This document shows positions 60,147 to 64,000 of a stretch of DNA of 64,000 nt, piece by piece. The position numbers were made by a program, and so were the translations under genes. Location: assembly GCA_037443785.1 (NCBI GenBank), contig JBBINR010000017.1, positions 7,881 to 71,880 on the forward strand, written 5' to 3'. Numbering within the stretch: the stretch's first letter is position 1; each line of letters opens with the position of its first letter. The DNA comes from JAQUOA01 sp037443785 (GTDB lineage: Bacteria > Bacteroidota > Ignavibacteria > UBA10030 > UBA8401). The notes below the pieces were generated by a model. The model was not told where the DNA came from. It was given only the letters and a program-made list of their open reading frames with translations, and searched no databases.

Positions 60147-61514
60147 TTACACCATATCAATTATTGTTTTATACATTTCATTCACCGCGTTAATGATGCG
60201 CGCTGACGCATCAAACCCATGCTGAAATTTAATGAGGTTTGTCATTTCCTCATCCAGTGAGACACCGGCAACAGAATTTTGCTGCACATCAAGTTGATTG
60301 AGCACAAGATTGTGAGAGTCAACATCGGTATTCAATCCTTCAATTTCCGATCCCAAATTACTCACCATCCCATTGTAGTATTGAAAGATGGTATTGCTGC
60401 TGCCATTCAAAACTTTTTTGTTCTGAAGTTCTGCAATTTGGGTGGCGATTTCATTGTTTCCCGGTGATCCATCTTTCGATGCCGCAATCGTATTGATGTT
60501 CTGCGAAATAAACGGGTCGACATCGATTGTGCTTGCGTCGGTTCCCGAAAAAAAATTCATTCCTGTTGGGGGCGGAGTTCCCAGGCCATAACCCATCATA
60601 TGAACAGTATTGACTTCCGTAATAATACTTTGCGCGACATCATCTAATTTTGTCTGATAACCAGGAATTGTTGAATTATATAATGTCAGAAGTCCGCCGA
60701 GCTCTCCTTCGGTGACATTAACTTGCATTGATGAATTCGCAGGAGTAATTACAATCGAACTTCCGGCAGAATTCGCTTTTACTTCGGTATAGGTGCCATT
60801 GGCAATAATCGTCGTACCGGCGATCGATGCCGTAACAAAACCATTTTTATCTTCGGTCACCCGAAGATTAACGAGCTTTGACAATTCTGCCAATTTGGTG
60901 TCGCGTTGATCCATAACGTCATTCGGTTTTAGTCCCTGCGCTGAAGCACCGGCAATGGTCGCATTCAAATCCGAAATAGTTTTTATCAATGAATTAATCT
61001 TTTCAACTTTTGAATTAATCTCCTCAAACGAATCTGCTTTCATGGATTTCAATCCGTCGGCAACACGATGGAATGAATCCGTCATCATTGCAGCCTTTTG
61101 AAGCACCGCATTTCTGCTTGAACTTTCCTCGGGGTGCGTTGATAAATTTTGAAATGCATTGAAAACTCCCTGCATCATCGCATTCAATCCGGAATCAGAC
61201 GGCTCTTGAAAAAATGATTCTGCAAGCTGCAATACTTTACCACGCTGCGCCGAATTGCCAAGATTCGCATTAACGGTATATATTTGCTGATCGATATAAC
61301 TTTCTCGAAGACGTTGAACGGTTTGAATAGTGACGCCGGTCCCAACATAACCGAATTGTGTTTTTTCTGCAACCGAGGCCGCTAAATTAAGCCGTTGACG
61401 TGAATATCCCGGGACGCTTGCGTTGGAAATATTATGACTCGTTACACCGATGCCATATTGATTTGCATTCAGCGAACGCTTTGCCAATTCCAATATTGAA
61501 TTTAAACCCGCCAT
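60147..61514 (-). CDS. flgK: Flagellar hook-associated protein 1 FlgK
   Basis: The 455-residue protein has the rod/hook/HAP N-terminus (LNANQYGIGVTSHNISNASV then PGYSRQRLNLAA), QIYTVNANLGNSAQRGKVLQ, SGLNAMMQGVFNAFQNLSTH, and the C-terminal helix with GVSLDEEMTNLIKFQHGFDA, SARIINAVNEMYKTIIDMV. The protein is on the short side for FlgK, with a reduced variable domain. It is preceded by a FlgN-like chaperone gene. Confidence 0.94.
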   Translation of the reverse strand: MAGLNSILELAKRSLNANQYGIGVTSHNISNASVPGYSRQRLNLAASVAEKTQFGYVGTGVTIQTVQRLRESYIDQQIYTVNANLGNSAQRGKVLQLAESFFQEPSDSGLNAMMQGVFNAFQNLSTHPEESSSRNAVLQKAAMMTDSFHRVADGLKSMKADSFEEINSKVEKINSLIKTISDLNATIAGASAQGLKPNDVMDQRDTKLAELSKLVNLRVTEDKNGFVTASIAGTTIIANGTYTEVKANSAGSSIVITPANSSMQVNVTEGELGGLLTLYNSTIPGYQTKLDDVAQSIITEVNTVHMMGYGLGTPPPTGMNFFSGTDASTIDVDPFISQNINTIAASKDGSPGNNEIATQIAELQNKKVLNGSSNTIFQYYNGMVSNLGSEIEGLNTDVDSHNLVLNQLDVQQNSVAGVSLDEEMTNLIKFQHGFDASARIINAVNEMYKTIIDMV

Positions 61515-61523
61515 GAAATTTCC

Positions 61524-61949
61524 TTAGATTTTCTGATCTAATAATTTTCGTTGGAAATTATTGGTCAAGATCGAGAGTGTGTTTTGAACAAAACTCAGCG
61601 AACTCGTTAACAGTCGGCGACTTTGTTCATTTTGCCTCAACACATTTTGTGATGCATTTTTTAAACGTTCTGCCTGTGCTTGCAGTTCAGATGATGCATG
61701 TTCCATGATAATCGATGTCAGTGTCGGAGATTTTGTTTGAGGCTGCAATTCGCGAACAAGCGCAATTCTTTTACTTTCCAATTCTGCTATGCCGTGAAGG
61801 AACGAAATTTCTTTCTGAAGTACTGTTTCTAATTCTTCCGGCTTCCAATGAATGAACGCTTGTTGCTTTGTTTTCAGCACACCTTCCAAGTGTTCAGTCA
61901 ATTCCGCTTCGTGCCGTATAATAGTTGTCAATTCCTCAAGATGATTCAT
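61524..61949 (-). CDS. flgN: FlgN-like flagellar export chaperone
   Basis: The 141-residue all-helical protein resembles FlgN: a long N-terminal helix with HLEGVLKTKQQAFIHWKPEE, LETVLQKEISFLHGIAELES, and a C-terminal helix with NTLSILTNNFQ. It should escort FlgK and FlgL to the flagellar export apparatus. The call rests on helical pattern and its place directly before flgK, not on strong motifs, since FlgN sequences are poorly conserved. Confidence 0.75.
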   Translation of the reverse strand: MNHLEELTTIIRHEAELTEHLEGVLKTKQQAFIHWKPEELETVLQKEISFLHGIAELESKRIALVRELQPQTKSPTLTSIIMEHASSELQAQAERLKNASQNVLRQNEQSRRLLTSSLSFVQNTLSILTNNFQRKLLDQKI

Positions 61950-61953
61950 ACGA

Positions 61954-62757
61954 TTATTCTCCTTCTGCCGAAAAGGCGTCCAAATATTTCATGACACGCT
62001 TTACGTAATCCTGTGTTTCCGGAATGGCGGGAACTTTTTTTTCCTTTTCGACGCGTGCAGGCCCGGCATTATATGATGCCACGGCGAGTTTTATATTTCC
62101 GTCAAACTTATCCAATAACTGCCGAAGGTATTTTGTTCCTCCATGAATATTCTGTTCTGGATCCCACGAATTCTTCACCCCGACCATTGATGCCGTTGAA
62201 TCAATCAACTGCATCAATCCCTTTGCATTGGCCGATGACCGAGCGCGCGGATTCCCTGCGGATTCGCTGGCAATCACCGCTTTAATTAATGTCGAATCGA
62301 CATTATATTTTTCTGCTGCCTCATTGATGATATCATCATATTTCCCGACAGCATCTTTTATATTTTTCGACGGCGTGAACGAAACGGCACCGGATTGTTT
62401 CGATTTCATCGGTTTCATTGCATGGGTAATTTCACTCGTTGCAAAATGTCTTGGCAATTCTTCGCCTGTCATTTTCTTATACAACATTTCTCCGAAACCG
62501 AGATTGGAATTTTTCGCAATATGTTTTGATAATTCTTGATCGAACATTTCCTGCATCATTTCTCCGCCGAATCCGTCGTCTTCTTCCTCGGCCTTGTCAA
62601 CAGTTTTTCTCATGCTCTGAAGAAGATAGTTCACAAACATTGCTTCAAAATCTTTTGCCGCTTTTTGAAGTTTTGCTTTTGCCTTCTCGTCCGTTATTCT
62701 CGGTTGAGTGGTACGCTGAACATTCGACTGTTGAATATTTTGAATTTCGCCGTTCAT
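61954..62757 (-). CDS. flgJ: FlgJ-like rod-binding protein fused to an SLT lytic transglycosylase
   Basis: The 267-residue protein has the FlgJ rod-binding domain at about 28-105 (LQKAAKDFEAMFVNYLLQSM, GGEMMQEMFDQELSKHIA). It is joined to a GH23 SLT domain at about 137-260, with the catalytic glutamate in IKAVIASESAGNPRARSSAN, AKGLMQLIDSTASMVGV and LAVASYNAGPARVEK. In gammaproteobacterial FlgJ the second domain is a GH73-type glucosaminidase instead. The fusion should place peptidoglycan cleavage at the growing rod. It lies between flgI and the FlgN-like gene. Confidence 0.9.
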   Translation of the reverse strand: MNGEIQNIQQSNVQRTTQPRITDEKAKAKLQKAAKDFEAMFVNYLLQSMRKTVDKAEEEDDGFGGEMMQEMFDQELSKHIAKNSNLGFGEMLYKKMTGEELPRHFATSEITHAMKPMKSKQSGAVSFTPSKNIKDAVGKYDDIINEAAEKYNVDSTLIKAVIASESAGNPRARSSANAKGLMQLIDSTASMVGVKNSWDPEQNIHGGTKYLRQLLDKFDGNIKLAVASYNAGPARVEKEKKVPAIPETQDYVKRVMKYLDAFSAEGE

Positions 62758-62759
62758 TG

Positions 62760-63851
62760 TTATAAGATTACTAATTCAGCTTTTAATGCGCCGGCTTCTT
62801 TAAGCGCCTGGAAAATTGCAATAATATCACGCGGGGAAACTTTCAGGGTATTCAACGCTTTGGCGATATCTTGCACTGTAGCCGCACCGTTGATTGCAAC
62901 AACCGACGAACTGTCAACACCGGCAGTAATATTGGACATCTGTGTTACCACCGTTTTACCTTGCGAAAAAGCATTCGGCTGCGATATAATTGGAGTTTGT
63001 TGTATCTCTATATTAAGACCAGCATGTGAAATTGCCACGGGAAGAATATTGACATTTCCCCCAATAACAACCGTTCCGGTTTTTTCGTTGATGACCACTT
63101 TGGCAGAAACGTCGGGTGTAATTTCCAATACTTCGATGACAGAAAGAAATTCAACAAGTTTTCCCAGATCGCGGTACTGTACCGGAACATCAAGTGTCAC
63201 GGTCGATGCATCAATTGCTAACGCGCTGTTTGATGCAAGAGTTTTGTTTACGGCATTAGCAATCCGCGTTGCCGTTGTAAAATCAGGCTCCCACAGAACA
63301 ACAGAAACTTTCCAATTGATAGAGATTGCTGCATCAACGGCATGTTCAATGACGGCACCGTTCGGAATTCTTCCGGCAGCCGTGTGATTGCGGCGGACTT
63401 CACTTCCATTCGAACGAACATTCATTCCTCCGACGGAAAGAGGTCCCTGAGCACTCGCGTACACAATTCCGTTTGTTCCTGACAGCGGCGTTACGAGGAG
63501 AGTTCCTCCTTGTAATCCAGTCGCATCCCCAAGCGATGACACGGTAACATCAATGATACCGCCTTCTTTTGAGAATGCCGGAACAGTCGCTGTGACCATA
63601 ACGGCAGCAACATTTCGCAAGCGAAGATCGTCCTGCGGAACGGTAATACCAAATCGTTTTAACATGCTGGACACCGATTGAACCGTAAAAGTCGACCGCT
63701 GGCTGTCACCGGTTCCGTTCAGACCAACGACCAAACCATATCCGATAACTTGTTCTCCGCGCATTCCCTGAACGTATGCAAGATCTTTAATCCGCGAAGC
63801 AGAAAAAGTCAATTGTGTAAGAACTACATACAATATGATGAAGTGTTTCAT
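62760..63851 (-). CDS. flgI: Flagellar P-ring protein FlgI
   Basis: The 363-residue protein has a signal peptide (FIILYVVLTQLTFS) and the FlgI hallmarks: RIKDLAYVQGMRGEQVIGYG, LVVGLNGTGDSQ, KNVAAVMVTA-type segment RNVAAVMVTATVPAFSKEGG, IDVTVSSLGDATGLQGGTLL, VVINEKTGTVVIGGNVNILP and the C-terminal LNTLKVSPRDIIAIFQALKE. It forms the periplasmic ring around the rod in the peptidoglycan layer. It begins 4 bases after the flgH stop. Confidence 0.96.
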   Translation of the reverse strand: MKHFIILYVVLTQLTFSASRIKDLAYVQGMRGEQVIGYGLVVGLNGTGDSQRSTFTVQSVSSMLKRFGITVPQDDLRLRNVAAVMVTATVPAFSKEGGIIDVTVSSLGDATGLQGGTLLVTPLSGTNGIVYASAQGPLSVGGMNVRSNGSEVRRNHTAAGRIPNGAVIEHAVDAAISINWKVSVVLWEPDFTTATRIANAVNKTLASNSALAIDASTVTLDVPVQYRDLGKLVEFLSVIEVLEITPDVSAKVVINEKTGTVVIGGNVNILPVAISHAGLNIEIQQTPIISQPNAFSQGKTVVTQMSNITAGVDSSSVVAINGAATVQDIAKALNTLKVSPRDIIAIFQALKEAGALKAELVIL

Positions 63852-63855
63852 AGTT

Positions 63856-64000
63856 TTAGAATATCCAATGAAAAAATCTCGTTAACCAACCCGGCTCTTG
63901 ATTATCAGTTACCATCCCTTTTCCTTTAAATACAATGATCGCATCAGAGATATTGTACGAAAACACACTGTTGTCTGATTGAATATCGGATGGACGCACG
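63856..64000 (-). CDS. flgH: Flagellar L-ring protein FlgH (partial, C-terminal 47 residues)
   Basis: The minus strand from the window edge to TAA (63856-63858) reads VRPSDIQSDNSVFSYNISDA, IIVFKGKGMVTDNQEPGWLT and RFFHWIF. This is the conserved FlgH C-terminus (VRPxDI, GKGxVxDxQxPGWLTRF). FlgH is an outer-membrane lipoprotein forming the L-ring. The N-terminal part is outside the window. Adjacent flgI supports the call. Confidence 0.92.
   Translation of the reverse strand, partial: VRPSDIQSDNSVFSYNISDAIIVFKGKGMVTDNQEPGWLTRFFHWIF

Noticed and set aside
62536..63387. A 283-residue open frame on the plus strand opposite flgI/flgJ
   Set aside because: It lies entirely antisense to two well-conserved flagellar genes, its translation is rich in Ser/Cys/Ile with no family features, and long antisense frames are expected opposite such genes.

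Overview
The window looks like a chromosomal segment of a flagellated, type IX secretion (T9SS)-bearing member of the Bacteroidota/Chlorobiota/Ignavibacteriota group. Four proteins end in T9SS-like C-terminal sorting domains with the NYPNPFNP-type linker common in Ignavibacteria-like genomes, a PorV/PorQ-family outer membrane protein is present, and several intergenic regions carry the Bacteroidota-type promoter TTG-N20-TAnnTTTG. A full flagellar block argues against a typical Bacteroidia and favours an Ignavibacteria-like lineage. This assignment is inference from gene content. Most genes lie on the minus strand; plus-strand blocks lie at about 11.7-14.5 kb, 25.4-31.6 kb and 36.1-39.7 kb.

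Left part (1-11.6 kb, minus strand): the 5' part of an enoyl-CoA hydratase-family gene, a tRNA-Arg(CCT), then a run containing lysine 6-aminotransferase, NadE, RsmI, a beta-propeller protein and a secreted Amidase_3 protein with a T9SS tail. Upstream of it are an aldehyde dehydrogenase that probably completes lysine to 2-aminoadipate conversion, PurB, a DegP-like protease and PlsY. From 11.7 to 14.5 kb, on the plus strand, lie cystathionine beta-synthase, a small protein and a cystathionine gamma-synthase/lyase (transsulfuration).

From 14.5 to 17.3 kb there is a mobile-element locus: a REP-associated tyrosine transposase (RAYT) surrounded by arrays of short near-palindromic REP units, one pair of which is read in frame inside the signal peptide of a T9SS cargo gene. 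A second, unrelated palindromic element sits in frame in the signal-peptide region of the amidase at 2.8-2.9 kb.

From 17.3 to 25.2 kb (minus) come MgsA, a NamZ/DUF1343 protein and a Nudix hydrolase, then a probable operon psd-pssA-purS-purQ-tatA-gatA-sucD-ndk ending in a clear terminator. From 25.3 to 31.6 kb (plus) come a Nif3-like protein, a coiled-coil zinc-ribbon protein, an RNase H, the RNase P RNA, recJ, ruvC, ruvA and a DUF1801 protein. Psd and Nif3 are driven from back-to-back promoters.

From 31.6 to 36 kb lie an orphan membrane-anchored protein and a metal-efflux cassette (CopA ATPase, CopZ-like chaperone, and a regulator joining an HMA-like domain to an AraC DNA-binding domain). 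They are followed by an esterase, PEP carboxylase and a sirtuin. From 40.6 to 51.5 kb is a one-directional envelope cluster (NHL lipoprotein, PorV-like protein, TonB-dependent receptor, lipoprotein and two large surface proteins) behind a consensus promoter, then an MltD-like LysM transglycosylase.

The right end (54.2-64 kb, minus) is a compact flagellar operon: flgH (partial), flgI, a FlgJ-transglycosylase fusion, FlgN-like, flgK, flgL, a Na+-type-like MotAB pair, fliW, csrA, a second MotAB pair, and a response regulator with a degenerate HD-GYP domain. No intergenic stretch over 300 bases is without an assigned RNA or repeat.
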